64,000 nt of DNA from Saccharopolyspora endophytica (GCF_018070075.1 NZ_JAGPXE010000016.1:1-64000), one strand, 5' to 3'. Positions 17,965-28,345 are shown, counted from the first letter of the stretch. A program made the numbers and translations. The notes: generated by a model not told the origin, from the letters alone.

Positions 17965-18053
17965 CGAGCTCCACATCCAATCCACCGGCGACGTCCCCAG
18001 TTCAACACACCCGCAGATGACCCGACCGGGTCACCTGCCCGCGTGACGCAAAG

Positions 18054-18088
18054 CAGAAGGGCCGCCCCCGACGGGGACGGCCCTTCTC
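18054..18088 (-). terminator. groEL terminator
   Basis: CAGAAGGGCCG at 18054-18064 pairs with CGGCCCTTCTC at 18078-18088, 15 nt past the groEL stop on the minus strand. The loop is C/G-rich. Confidence 0.75.
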
Positions 18089-18103
18089 AGCTTGGGACTG
18101 GAC

Positions 18104-19738
<1,635 letters not shown>

Positions 19739-19892
19739 TGCGGTGTGGTCCTCCACCTGTCTGGACGCCGACGGTGCACACTGGGGCGTGCACGACGGCA
19801 GGACTCTGCTCGGCCAGGCTCGGTGCCCGCGACGGACGATCGCGCGACGACGCCGTCATGTGGCGCCGCCGGAACGACCTCACCGTCCCGAC

Positions 19893-19919
19893 CTGGCACT
19901 CAACCTTGATGAGTGCCAG
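19893..19919 (-). promoter_or_regulatory. CIRCE operator 1 (HrcA site)
   Basis: CTGGCACTC, nine bases, GAGTGCCAG: perfect 9-bp arms with the standard CIRCE spacing. It lies downstream of the -10 of the groEL promoter, in the 5' leader, where bound HrcA would block elongation or initiation. Confidence 0.9.
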
Positions 19920-19924
19920 TACCG

Positions 19925-19953
19925 TGTTTAGCACTCACCGATGGCGAGTGCAA
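19925..19953 (-). promoter_or_regulatory. groEL promoter (-35/-10)
   Basis: On the minus strand TTGCAC (19953-19948), a 17-bp spacer, then TAAACA (19930-19925). Both hexamers overlap the second CIRCE element, the expected arrangement for HrcA repression of a vegetative promoter. Confidence 0.7.
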
Positions 19954-19954
19954 G
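19928..19954 (-). promoter_or_regulatory. CIRCE operator 2 (HrcA site)
   Basis: TTAGCACTC, nine bases, GAGTGCAAG. The inner six bases of each arm (GCACTC/GAGTGC) pair perfectly; the outer end is degenerate because it also serves as the -35. It is 8 bp from CIRCE 1. Confidence 0.85.
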
Positions 19955-19969
19955 CGACCTGCCTCGGTC

Positions 19970-21178
19970 TCACCCTCCGGCGGTCGGCACCGACGTGGGC
20001 AGCTCGGCTGTCGAAGGCGTGCTCCCGGAGCTCGAACCGCTCCCGGACGTGGCCATCACCACGAACAGCAGCACGATCACCAGCAGCGCGACGCCCACCA
20101 GCACCGGCACGATCCACTTCGCCGCGCCGCCCGACGAGGTCTTGGTGAACGACGAGGACCCGGCGGGCATCGGCGGGCGCAGCCGCACCGGCTGCTGCTG
20201 GTAGCCGGGGTAGGACTGCTGCGGGTACGGCCCGGTCTGCTGGGGCATCTGCTGGGGCATCTGCTGCGGGAACGGCTGGGACGCGGGGTTCGCGGGCTGC
20301 GGCACCGGCTGCTGCGCGACGCGCGGCGGCGCCGGGGCCTCCCCGGCGGCCGGGCCGAGCGCGGCGCGGGCCGCGGCGATCAGGTCCTGGCAGCTCGCGT
20401 AGCGCTGGTCGCCGCGCTTGGACATGCCCCGGCGCAGCACGTCGTCGATCGGCGGCGGCAGCAGCACCAGCGATCCGGGCGTGGGCGGCTCGGCACCCAG
20501 GTGCCCCTGGATGACCTCCTGGACCGAGCCCGGGAACGGCGGACGCCCGGTCAGGCAGGCGAAGAGCATGCAGGCCAGCGCGTACTGGTCGGTGCGGCCG
20601 TCGACCGGCTCGCCGCGCAGGTGCTCGGGGGCGGCGTAGGTCGGCGAGCCCAGGAAGTCGCCGGAGGACGTGCGGTGGCCGGTCGCGCCGCGCCGGGTCA
20701 GCCCGAAGTCGGCGAGGTAGACGTGCTCGTGCGACGACTCGCGCGAGGTGACCAGCACGTTGGCCGGCTTGAGGTCGAGGTGCACCAGACCGCGCTCGTG
20801 CAGCATGTCCAGCGCTTCGGCGATCTGCCCGAGCAGCTCCAGGCTGCGCTTCGGCGAGATCGGCCCGTCGGAGATCAACCCCGCCAGATCGGTGCCCTCG
20901 ACCAGCCGCATCGCGATGAACAGCATGCCGTCGACCTCGCCGAAGTCGTACAGCGGCACGATGTTCGCGTGGTCGATCGCCGAGGTGTTGCGGGCTTCGT
21001 CGACGAAGCGCTCGCGGAACTCCGCGTCGCCGGTGATGTGCTCCCCCATCACCTTCAACGCGACCTTGCGGCCGAGCCGGACGTCGGTGGCGCGGTACAT
21101 CACGCTCATCCCACCGCGACCGAGCACGCCGTCGATCTTGTAGTGGCCGAGCCTACGACCGGTCAAATCTTCCGACAC
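19970..21178 (-). CDS. Membrane Ser/Thr protein kinase
   Basis: A 402-residue Pkn-type kinase. The kinase domain (about 10-270) has the Gly loop GRGGMSVMYRA, VALK catalytic Lys, DFG as ADFGLTRR and the AAPE motif. The catalytic loop reads HLDLKPAN, so the usual Arg before Asp is Leu (non-RD kinase). A Pro/Gln-rich linker (about 285-345) leads to one transmembrane helix (about 352-375) and a 30-residue Ser-rich extracellular tail without PASTA repeats. GTG at 21178. It lies directly upstream of the groEL operators on the same strand. Confidence 0.92.
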   Translation of the reverse strand: MSEDLTGRRLGHYKIDGVLGRGGMSVMYRATDVRLGRKVALKVMGEHITGDAEFRERFVDEARNTSAIDHANIVPLYDFGEVDGMLFIAMRLVEGTDLAGLISDGPISPKRSLELLGQIAEALDMLHERGLVHLDLKPANVLVTSRESSHEHVYLADFGLTRRGATGHRTSSGDFLGSPTYAAPEHLRGEPVDGRTDQYALACMLFACLTGRPPFPGSVQEVIQGHLGAEPPTPGSLVLLPPPIDDVLRRGMSKRGDQRYASCQDLIAAARAALGPAAGEAPAPPRVAQQPVPQPANPASQPFPQQMPQQMPQQTGPYPQQSYPGYQQQPVRLRPPMPAGSSSFTKTSSGGAAKWIVPVLVGVALLVIVLLFVVMATSGSGSSSGSTPSTAELPTSVPTAGG

Positions 21179-21238
21179 GTCCCGCAGCCTAACCGGCTGA
21201 GATCACGTGCGGGTGCGGGTTTCGCGGGAGGACGCGCT

Positions 21239-21273
21239 GCGGCCCGGTCCCCCGACCGGGAGAACCGGGCCGC
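21239..21273 (-). terminator. Cold-shock gene terminator
   Basis: GCGGCCCGGT at 21239-21248 pairs perfectly with ACCGGGCCGC at 21264-21273, about 26 nt beyond the csp stop on the minus strand. Confidence 0.75.
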
Positions 21274-21298
21274 ACGACGACCTGGTGCGAAGTTCTCT

Positions 21299-21502
21299 TC
21301 AGACCTTGCGAACGCCGTCGGCTTGAGTTCGGCCATCGCGGCCGGCTTTCACCTCGAATTCGACCCGATCCCCTTCAGAAAGGGTGCGGAAACCAGACAT
21401 GTCGATTGCGGAGTAATGGACGAACACATCGGATCCACCGTCCGTCGCGATGAATCCGTAGCCCTTCTCCGAGTTGAACCATTTGACCGTGCCGACCGCC
21501 AC
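21299..21502 (-). CDS. Cold-shock protein CspA family
   Basis: A 67-residue single cold-shock (OB-fold) domain. Both nucleic-acid-binding motifs are intact: KGYGFI (RNP1) and VFVHY (RNP2), preceded by GTVKWFN. It acts as an RNA chaperone in the cytoplasm. GTG at 21502 with AGGAGG 5 nt upstream gives the standard length; the frame is open for another 19 codons upstream without a family match. Confidence 0.95.
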   Translation of the reverse strand: MAVGTVKWFNSEKGYGFIATDGGSDVFVHYSAIDMSGFRTLSEGDRVEFEVKAGRDGRTQADGVRKV

Positions 21503-21820
21503 GGCGTCCTCCTCAAGAAATGTGATGCACGGCGCTAGCGCCGCTGGAGCATCGGCCACACTACTCCGGAAAATCGGGCTCGTCGCGGGTCCGGCAATAC
21601 GACTTTTCCGTTAAACGCTGGGCCGAACGGGTGGCCTCTCCGGACACGTTCCGTCATCAACGGGAGCTAATTCCCCCGACTGTCGCAATCGCTTTCAAAC
21701 CCGAACCAGAACCGGCAACGAATGCCCCGAACGGGAAAGGCGCTCGCGATGACGATCGGCGCGAATGGGTCAGACCAATTGCGGTCCGGCGCAATGAGCG
21801 ATCGTTTTCAACGAGCGAAA
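21503..21820. other. 318-bp gap between csp and AIM24 genes
   Basis: This gap holds the csp leader and promoter on the minus strand. The palindrome GGCGCTAGCGCC is at about 21533-21544, within 45 nt of the csp start. The base composition is lower in GC than the neighbours. No gene is seen. A long structured 5' leader would be expected for a cold-shock gene but I cannot prove one. Confidence 0.4.
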
Positions 21821-22504
21821 TCAGGAACGCGGACCGAGGCCATTCGCGCGCAACCAGCCGACCAGGCCGCGCGGGTTGCGGGTCTGGGTCAGCACCTGTC
21901 CCGGCCCGGCGAAGTCGAAGACCAGGCCCTCGCCGCTCTTGAGCGACTGCGCCACGCCCTGGTTCATCTGCCGCAGCTGGCTCTGCACCGTGTCGGCGTA
22001 GGCGACGACGTGACCGGTGTCGATCGTGATGTACTCGCCGGGCTGCAGGGTGACCACGTCCAGCGCGCCGTAGCAGGCCACCACCGCCGAGCCGTGCCCG
22101 CTGAGCCGGGTGAGGAACCCGCCCTCGCCGCCGAAGAGGTTCTGGAAGCCGCCCCACTGGGCCTCGACCTGCACCGTGCTCGCCGAGGCCAGCCAGCAGC
22201 CCTTGGTCACGCACCAGCCGACCCGGCCGTCGAGCTCCAGCACGTTGAGATCACCGGGCAGCGTCGGCGCCACGTCGACCCAGCCGCCCTGCTGCGGTGC
22301 CGTGTAGGTGGAGACGTAGAACGACTCGCCGCCCAGCGCGGATCGGGCCAGCGACTTGAGAAAACCGCCCTGCGCGCGCGACTCGACGGTCACCCCGTAG
22401 CTGGTGGCCAGCATCGACCCGGACTCCACCCGCACCGGCTCCCCCGGTGCCAGCATCAACCGGGCGACCCCGTACGACGGCGTGTGACGAGTACGGACCT
22501 GCAC
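21821..22504 (-). CDS. AIM24 family protein
   Basis: A 227-residue protein of the AIM24/TIGR00266 family, a beta-helix-like fold of unknown biochemical role. Characteristic stretches are RVESGSMLATSYGVTVES, GGESFYVSTYTA, EAQWGGFQNLFGGEGGF and the TLQPGEYITIDTGHVVAY region. No signal peptide or transmembrane segment. GTG at 22504 has GGGGG 7 nt upstream; the reading frame stays open far upstream but that part has no family match and runs antisense to moeA. Confidence 0.85.
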   Translation of the reverse strand: MQVRTRHTPSYGVARLMLAPGEPVRVESGSMLATSYGVTVESRAQGGFLKSLARSALGGESFYVSTYTAPQQGGWVDVAPTLPGDLNVLELDGRVGWCVTKGCWLASASTVQVEAQWGGFQNLFGGEGGFLTRLSGHGSAVVACYGALDVVTLQPGEYITIDTGHVVAYADTVQSQLRQMNQGVAQSLKSGEGLVFDFAGPGQVLTQTRNPRGLVGWLRANGLGPRS

Positions 22505-22699
22505 AGCACAACCCCCTTTACCGGCCCCACCGGTCGGCGCGGGCACGGCGATTCTATGTAGGTGGTGCCGAGGCCGGGGAAGTCCGCGCCACACCCGGAG
22601 AACCGGTGCTGGAGAGCGCGGGCGCCGGGCGAACCGGGCATTGTGCCATCGCGCCGTGGAGCGACCAATCCCACGCCGATGGCGACACGGCGGGTGCCG

Positions 22700-23944
22700 A
22701 TGACAGATGATGCGTGCGTGTCGTCCAACAACCCCGCCCACGAGCTGACGTCGGTCGCCGATCACCGGGCGAAGGTCGCTTCGCTGCTGACCCGCACGCC
22801 GGTCGAGACCCGTCCGCTGCAGAACTGCCTCGGCCTGGCCCTGGCCGAGGACCTGGTCGCCCCGATCTCGCTGCCGCCGTTCAGCAACTCCGCGATGGAC
22901 GGCTACGCGGTCCGCTCGGTCGATCTGACCGAGGCGACGCAGGACGAGCCGGTGAAACTGCCGGTCTCCGAGGACATCCCGGCCGGCCGGGTGGACGTGC
23001 CGCCGCTGCAGCCCGGCACCGCGCACCGGATCATGACCGGCGCGCAGCTGCCCCCGGGCGCCGACGCGGTGATCCCGGTGGAGCGCACCGACGCCGGCAC
23101 CGAGACGGTGGCGCTGTTCGGTTCCGTGCAGCCGGGCGCCCACGTGCGCCGCGCGGGCGAGGACGTCGCCGCGGGAACCATCGTGCTCACCGCGGGCACC
23201 AGGCTGGGCGCCGCGCAGCTGGGCGTGGCCGCCGCCGTCGGCATCGCCGAGCTGCCCGTGCACCGGCCGGTGCGGGTGCTGGTGCTCTCGACCGGCTCCG
23301 AACTGGTCGCGCCCGGGGAAGAGCTGCAGCTCGGGCAGATCTACGAGTCCAACGGGCTGATGCTCGCCGCCGCCGTGCAGGAGGCCGGGGGTGAGCCGAC
23401 GATGCTGCGCTTCGTGCCCGACGACGTCGACGCCTTCCACGAGGTCCTGCAGGCCCACCTGGACTCCGCCGACCTGCTGATCACCTCGGGAGGGGTCAGC
23501 GCAGGGGCGTACGAGGTGGTCAAGGACGCCCTGGCCGGCAACGGCGTGGAGTTCACCAAGGTCGCGATGCAGCCGGGGATGCCGCAGGGCTGCGGCCGCT
23601 ACCGGGACGCGTTCGCGGTCGTCACGCTGCCCGGCAACCCGGTGAGCTCGATGGTCTCGTTCGAGGTCTTCGTGCGTCCGGCGATGCTGGCCGCGGCCGG
23701 GCACGCCACGACCACGCGGCACCGGCGGCAGGCCGTGCTGGCCGAGTCGCTGGTCGCCCCCTCGCGCAGGCAGCAGTTCCGGCGCGGGGTGTTCGACCCG
23801 GCATCGGGCGAGGTCAGCCTGCAGGGAGCCCCGGGTTCACACCTGCTGGGTAGCCTCGCGAGGGCGAACTGCCTGCTGGCGATTCCGGAGGACGTGACCG
23901 AGATGCCCGCTGGGTCCACTGTGGACGTGGTGTTGCTGGACTAG
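22700..23944 (+). CDS. moeA: Molybdopterin molybdenumtransferase MoeA
   Basis: A 414-residue enzyme that inserts molybdate into adenylated molybdopterin. Motifs include SAMDGYAVR, RIMTGAQLPPGADAVIPVE, the MoCF-binding domain STGSELVAPGE and TSGGVSAGAYEVV, and TLPGNPVSSMVSFEVF, then the C-terminal beta domain. It can supply cofactor to the CoxL enzyme encoded 11 kb away. The start is uncertain: ATG at 22700 is chosen; in-frame ATG 22679, GTG 22694 and GTG 22718 are alternatives and none has a strong ribosome-binding site. Confidence 0.92.
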   Translation: MTDDACVSSNNPAHELTSVADHRAKVASLLTRTPVETRPLQNCLGLALAEDLVAPISLPPFSNSAMDGYAVRSVDLTEATQDEPVKLPVSEDIPAGRVDVPPLQPGTAHRIMTGAQLPPGADAVIPVERTDAGTETVALFGSVQPGAHVRRAGEDVAAGTIVLTAGTRLGAAQLGVAAAVGIAELPVHRPVRVLVLSTGSELVAPGEELQLGQIYESNGLMLAAAVQEAGGEPTMLRFVPDDVDAFHEVLQAHLDSADLLITSGGVSAGAYEVVKDALAGNGVEFTKVAMQPGMPQGCGRYRDAFAVVTLPGNPVSSMVSFEVFVRPAMLAAAGHATTTRHRRQAVLAESLVAPSRRQQFRRGVFDPASGEVSLQGAPGSHLLGSLARANCLLAIPEDVTEMPAGSTVDVVLLD

Positions 23945-23974
23945 ATCAAGTCGATATCGCTTGTCCCACCATCG

Positions 23975-26002
23975 TTGACGGTTCGACTTCCGGTCGCGAA
24001 GACTGCGAGTCCGACCTTCCACTTCCCCTCCGGAGTTTTGCACGTGCGTGGCCCCTGGCGCGCCGCCTTGGCGCTGGCGTTGCACATCGGTTTCTTCGTC
24101 GTGTCCCTCGGCCTGGTCACCGGCCTGCTGCTGATGGCGGGCATGACCTTCCGCCGCGACACCGTCGGAGGGATGAAGGTCGCCTTCGCCGCCGTCGTCG
24201 TGGGCGCGATCTTCGTCATCGGCCTGCGGGCGGTGCTGCGCAACCGGGTCCGCCCGCGCGGCGTGCCCGTGGACCGGGTCTCCCAACCCAACCTGTGGCG
24301 CACGATCGACCAGCTCGTCGACGCCACCAACTCCCCGCTGCCCGACGAGATCCGCATCACCTCCGAGCCGAGCGTCGTCATCCGCGAGGACACCGCGCTG
24401 CTCGGACTGCGCACCCGCACCCGGTACCTGGAGATCGGGCTGCCGATGCTCGCGGCGCTGACCACCTCCGAACTCGGCGCCGAGCTGGCGCACGCGGTCG
24501 GTCGACTCACCGGCCGCAGCAAGCTGACGGTGACCGCCCACCGGGTGCTGGCCAGCGTCCAGCGCACCGTCGACGGGCTCACCACGGGCCCGGTGAAGTG
24601 GCTGTTCGTCGGGTACGCCCGGTTGTTCACCGCCATCGCGGTCACCACCACCAAGGAGCTCGTGCTCGCCGGGGACGCCGCCGCGGTGCGCGTCGCGGGC
24701 AAGCGGACCGCGGTGATGGCGCTGCGCAAGTCCGTCGCTGTCGAGATCGGCTGGCGCGAGTACGCCGACGCGTACCTGAGCATGGCCGCCGGCATCGGCC
24801 ACGCGCCCGACGTGCTGCTGGGCTTCCGCAGCTTCATGGACCACCCGGCGCGCAAGCCCGCGCTGGCAGAGCGCGCCAAGCAGGCCATCGCCGAGGAGCG
24901 CGGCGAGCTGCCGGTGCGCGCCAGGGTCGAGCTGATGAAGCGGCTCAAGGCCGCCGACAAGGAGGCCGACGAGCGCCCGGCGTTCGCGATCCTGCGCAAG
25001 CCGCGCAACGCCGTTCCCGAGCTGGAGGACCGGCTGCTGGTCGACTCGCTGGGCCCCCGGATGCAGTGGCCGGAGGTCGTCCGGCAGGCCGGCGCGGCGC
25101 AGGCCGCCGAGAAGGCCGCGCAGCTCAGCGCGGCGGCCCACCAGTGCGGGCTGGGCGTGGACCCGACGATCCAGGGCATCCTCGCCGCCATCCACCGCGG
25201 CCACGGCCGCGATCTCATCAACCCCGTGCTCAACCCGGGCCTGCACCCGTCGATGATCGACCAGACCGCCGAGGACACGCTCACCGAACTCCTCGGCTGC
25301 ACCGTCATCGACGCGCTGATCTGCGCCCGCCGCGCCCACCACGAGCTGGACTGGGGCGGCCCGCCCGCGGTGCGGCTGGCCAACGGGCGCCCGCTGGACC
25401 CCGACCGCCTGGTCCGCCCGGCCGTCGCCGACCCGCGGCTCATCCCCGGGCTGCACCGGGTGCTGGTCGACCTGGGCGTCCCGCTGCACCACACCCGCGA
25501 GCCCGCCGAGGAGCCGGAGCCCTCGCTGGCCGGGATCGTCAGCCCGGTGCAGTGCTCCGGCGAGGCCTACGACCTGCTGGTCAGCGACCGCGGCCTGCTG
25601 CTGCTGCCCAGCGACGCCAGCGCCGCGAAGCGGCTGCTCGCGGGCACCCTGGCCCGGCTCAGGGAGGCGGAGCAGGAGCAGCTCAGCGAGCTGGCCTCGC
25701 AGCCGGTCAACGAGCTGCGAGAGCGCTCCGGAGCGCAGTGGGTGGACAGCCGCGACGTGGCCAGCGCCCGCCTGCACCAGGAGAAGGCCGGCTGGTCGCT
25801 GGAGATGGACCTCTACCTCGACGAGTACGCGATGTCGACGCTCGACGAGGTGCGCGTGGCCCCGGGCAACGACGACGGCGTGTCCGTGCTGACCCTGCAC
25901 AGCACCGCCGACGGCGTCGAGCACGGAGATCCGTACCACGGGCTGGACGAGCTGATGGGAGCCCGCATGGAGCTGGACGAGCCCGCCCTGTCCCTGGAAT
26001 GA
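23975..26002 (+). CDS. Degenerate M48-like membrane protein
   Basis: A 675-residue protein. Two transmembrane helices (about 30-58 and 68-86) precede a region laid out like an M48 zinc metallopeptidase: LTTSELGAELAHAVGRLTGRSK at about 162-183 occupies the place of LTxxELxAVLAHELGH, and KELVLAGDAAAVRVAG that of the ExxAD third-ligand helix. The HExxH is replaced by HAVGR (about residue 171), so zinc catalysis is not expected. The remaining 400 residues are helical and unrecognised. It starts 30 nt after moeA, likely co-transcribed. It may be a scaffold or pseudo-enzyme. Confidence 0.6.
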   Translation: MTVRLPVAKTASPTFHFPSGVLHVRGPWRAALALALHIGFFVVSLGLVTGLLLMAGMTFRRDTVGGMKVAFAAVVVGAIFVIGLRAVLRNRVRPRGVPVDRVSQPNLWRTIDQLVDATNSPLPDEIRITSEPSVVIREDTALLGLRTRTRYLEIGLPMLAALTTSELGAELAHAVGRLTGRSKLTVTAHRVLASVQRTVDGLTTGPVKWLFVGYARLFTAIAVTTTKELVLAGDAAAVRVAGKRTAVMALRKSVAVEIGWREYADAYLSMAAGIGHAPDVLLGFRSFMDHPARKPALAERAKQAIAEERGELPVRARVELMKRLKAADKEADERPAFAILRKPRNAVPELEDRLLVDSLGPRMQWPEVVRQAGAAQAAEKAAQLSAAAHQCGLGVDPTIQGILAAIHRGHGRDLINPVLNPGLHPSMIDQTAEDTLTELLGCTVIDALICARRAHHELDWGGPPAVRLANGRPLDPDRLVRPAVADPRLIPGLHRVLVDLGVPLHHTREPAEEPEPSLAGIVSPVQCSGEAYDLLVSDRGLLLLPSDASAAKRLLAGTLARLREAEQEQLSELASQPVNELRERSGAQWVDSRDVASARLHQEKAGWSLEMDLYLDEYAMSTLDEVRVAPGNDDGVSVLTLHSTADGVEHGDPYHGLDELMGARMELDEPALSLE

Positions 26003-26240
26003 CCGCCACCCTGACGTGGAGACCCCAGGCGTCTTGTTGACGCGGAGTTACTGAATGCGTTCCCAACGTCCTCCGTTAGCGGCTACGGAGATGCTGTGAA
26101 CTCAATTACACTAGAAACCGCGTCACGAAACGTTGATCACCTCCGTCTCCTTCGTGTCCGCAACGGCACCCTCGCTTGCCGGGTGTCGCGGACCGCGAAA
26201 AGAGGGCCGTGCGCCGTCGGGGGGCGCACGGACCCGAAAT

Positions 26241-26288
26241 CAAAGAGGCCGTTCGGCACCTACGGGGAGGCGCCGAACGGCCTCTTTG
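26241..26288. terminator. Strong hairpin next to repeat copy 2
   Basis: CAAAGAGGCCGTTCGGC (26241-26257) pairs perfectly over 17 bp with 26272-26288. On the minus strand it follows the structured repeat after a short purine-rich stretch, as the 55811-55842 hairpin follows copy 3. Confidence 0.75.
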
Positions 26289-26322
26289 TTCTCTTGTGGG
26301 GGGGTCGTGGTCGTTCTGCTGA

Positions 26323-26493
26323 GCGGTGCGGGTGGGGGAACCTGAGCGGCTCCGTGGACTCCGCGCGCCACTCCTCATGCATGCCAATGCACATCGTCGC
26401 GGCGTGCTCGCCACGAAGCCGCTCAGAACCCCCGGCGGTGCAGGTTGCTCAGGTGGGGCAAGGAGAAAGCGACTGCGTCGCTTGCCTGACGGT
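26323..26493 (-). ncRNA. Structured intergenic repeat, copy 2
   Basis: Read on the minus strand. The 5' hairpin is AAGCGAC/GTCGCTT with a GCA triloop (26483-26467). The long stem pairs CTGAGCGGCTTCGTGG (26426-26411) with CCACGGAGCCGCTCAG (26357-26342), its one imperfect pair being G-U on this strand. Upstream it shares ACCGTCAGGCAAGC with copy 3. The stem sequences differ from the other copies at almost every position yet still pair. A terminator-like hairpin (26288-26241) follows. Confidence 0.65.
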
Positions 26494-26702
26494 TGGGGGG
26501 TTCACCCGTACGTGTGACTCTTGGTCGTGTGGGCGGTAGCATTCCGCTTGAGATACGTGCAGGTCATGTGGGTTGTTCTTGATCGACTGCGCCCCCTGGC
26601 GACGGTGGGAACGAGGCGTCCGCGATGCTGTACGTCTACGGCGCAGGCAGGACTACCGCGCCGCGCTGACATGACCTCCGACGCAGGGGCGCGACTACCT
26701 CG

Positions 26703-27416
26703 ATGAGCAGCACCCAAGAGAGCCCGCTGGCGCACCTGATCGCGCTGGCCAAGGACACCGTTCCGCCGATGCACCCGGCAGGCAGGCCGTTCGTCATCGG
26801 CGCCGCCGTCGCCACGCTGGTGCTCCGCCGCATCTGGCGCCCGCTGGGCGTGGTCGGCGCCGTGCTCACCGCCTGGTGCGCGTGGTTCTTCCGCGAGCCC
26901 GCCCGCACCACCCCGACCCGCGAGGGCCTGGCCGTGGCCGCCGCCGACGGCGCCGTCGCGCACGTCGAGAGCGCCGTGCCGCCGGCCGAGCTCGGCTTCG
27001 GCGAGACGCCGATGATCCGCATCAGCACCTTCCTGACCATCTTCGACGTGCACGTCCAGCGCGTCCCGGTCAGCGGCAAGATCGACAAGATCGTCTACCG
27101 GCCGGGCAAGTTCCTCTCCGCCGACCTGGACAAGGCCAGCGAGGACAACGAGCGCAACTCGATGGCCATCCGCGCCCAGGACGGCACCCGCGTCGCCGTC
27201 GTGCAGATCGCCGGCCTCGTCGCCCGCCGCATCGTCTGCGAGGTCGCCGAGGGGGACACCGTGACCGCGGGCAACACCTACGGCCTCATCCGGTTCGGCT
27301 CCCGCGTGGACCTCTACGTCCCCGCCGACAGCAAGGTCCTGGTCGAGCCCGGCCAGCGCACCATCGGCGGCGAGACCCCGCTCGCCGAACTGCCCAGGGG
27401 GAAGCGCGACCGATGA
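26703..27416 (+). CDS. psd: Phosphatidylserine decarboxylase proenzyme
   Basis: A 237-residue membrane enzyme converting phosphatidylserine to phosphatidylethanolamine. Two hydrophobic segments at about 28-66 anchor it; the catalytic part has STFLTIFDVHVQRVPVSG and the self-cleavage site in LIRFGSRVD, where Ser becomes the pyruvoyl group of the alpha chain. This is the short Psd class found next to pssA. No ribosome-binding site is obvious before the ATG. The gene overlaps pssA by 4 nt. Confidence 0.93.
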   Translation: MSSTQESPLAHLIALAKDTVPPMHPAGRPFVIGAAVATLVLRRIWRPLGVVGAVLTAWCAWFFREPARTTPTREGLAVAAADGAVAHVESAVPPAELGFGETPMIRISTFLTIFDVHVQRVPVSGKIDKIVYRPGKFLSADLDKASEDNERNSMAIRAQDGTRVAVVQIAGLVARRIVCEVAEGDTVTAGNTYGLIRFGSRVDLYVPADSKVLVEPGQRTIGGETPLAELPRGKRDR

Positions 27417-28345
27417 GCATGCGGACCACCCCCGGCGTCCGGCTCCTGCCCAATGCGATCACCGTCCTGGCGATGTGCGCGGGCCTGTCCGCGATCCAGT
27501 TCGCCCTCAACGGGCAGCTGACCTTCGCGATCGGGTCCGTCGCCGTCGCCGCGGTGCTCGACGGCCTCGACGGCCGGATCGCCCGGCTGCTCGACGCCAC
27601 CTCCAAGATGGGCGCCGAGCTGGACTCCCTGGCCGACGCGATGTCCTTCGGCGTGGCCCCGGCGTTGACGCTCTACGCCTGGCACATGCAGGACAACCGG
27701 GCCGGTTGGGTGGTGTCGCTGATCTTCGCGGTCTGCATGGTGCTGCGGCTCGCCCGGTTCAACACGCTGCTCGACGACGCCGAGCAGCCGCCGTTCACCA
27801 AGGAGTTCTTCGTCGGCGTGCCCGCCCCCGCGGCCGGCCTGCTGGCGCTGCTGCCGCTCGCCCTGACCGCGCACTTCGGCTACCCGGGTTGGTGGGCCAA
27901 CCAGAGCGTGGTCATGGTGTGGATGGTGCTAATCGCCGCGCTGGCCGTCAGCCGGGTGCCCACGCTGTCGCTGAAGACCGTGAAGGTCCCGCCGAAGTTC
28001 GTGGCCCCGCTGCTGGTGGGCGTCGCGCTGCTGGCCGCGCTGGTCGTGGTGTTCCCGCTGATCTCGCTGGCCGTCGCGATGGTGCTGTACCTGCTGCACG
28101 TGCCCTACGCGGTCTACCGCTACCAGTGGCTCTCGCGGCACCCGGAGGCGTGGGACGCCGCTCCCCGGGAGCGCCGGGCGATCCGCCGCAACACCCAGCG
28201 CCGGCTGGGCATCCGCCCCCCGCTGCGCCGCAGCGTGGCCGGTGCAGCGCGCCGCGTGCGACTCCCCCGCCGCCCCACCGGGCCGGGGCACCCCCGGCGC
28301 AGCTGGCGCCGCCTCGAACTCCGCCGCAACCGCGACGACTACTGA
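27413..28345 (+). CDS. pssA: CDP-diacylglycerol-serine O-phosphatidyltransferase
   Basis: A 310-residue integral membrane enzyme making phosphatidylserine, substrate of the psd product encoded just before. The CDP-alcohol phosphotransferase motif D..DG..AR........G...D...D is complete (DGLDGRIARLLDA, then MGAELDSLAD). About six to seven transmembrane helices, then a 50-residue Arg-rich cytoplasmic tail (about 262-310), longer than usual for the family. ATG overlaps the psd stop as ATGA, implying coupling. Confidence 0.94.
   Translation: MSMRTTPGVRLLPNAITVLAMCAGLSAIQFALNGQLTFAIGSVAVAAVLDGLDGRIARLLDATSKMGAELDSLADAMSFGVAPALTLYAWHMQDNRAGWVVSLIFAVCMVLRLARFNTLLDDAEQPPFTKEFFVGVPAPAAGLLALLPLALTAHFGYPGWWANQSVVMVWMVLIAALAVSRVPTLSLKTVKVPPKFVAPLLVGVALLAALVVVFPLISLAVAMVLYLLHVPYAVYRYQWLSRHPEAWDAAPRERRAIRRNTQRRLGIRPPLRRSVAGAARRVRLPRRPTGPGHPRRSWRRLELRRNRDDY

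Larger units (their letters stand above)
26003..26702. other. 700-bp gap with hairpins and structured repeat
   Basis: No convincing gene. It holds a GTGCGCC/GGGCGCAC hairpin near 26207-26230, a 17-bp terminator hairpin (26241-26288) and copy 2 of the structured repeat (26323-26493, minus orientation). The last 200 bp must contain the psd promoter on the plus strand; TGTGAC, 18 bp, TAGCAT around 26513-26543 is a possible pair. Confidence 0.5.
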
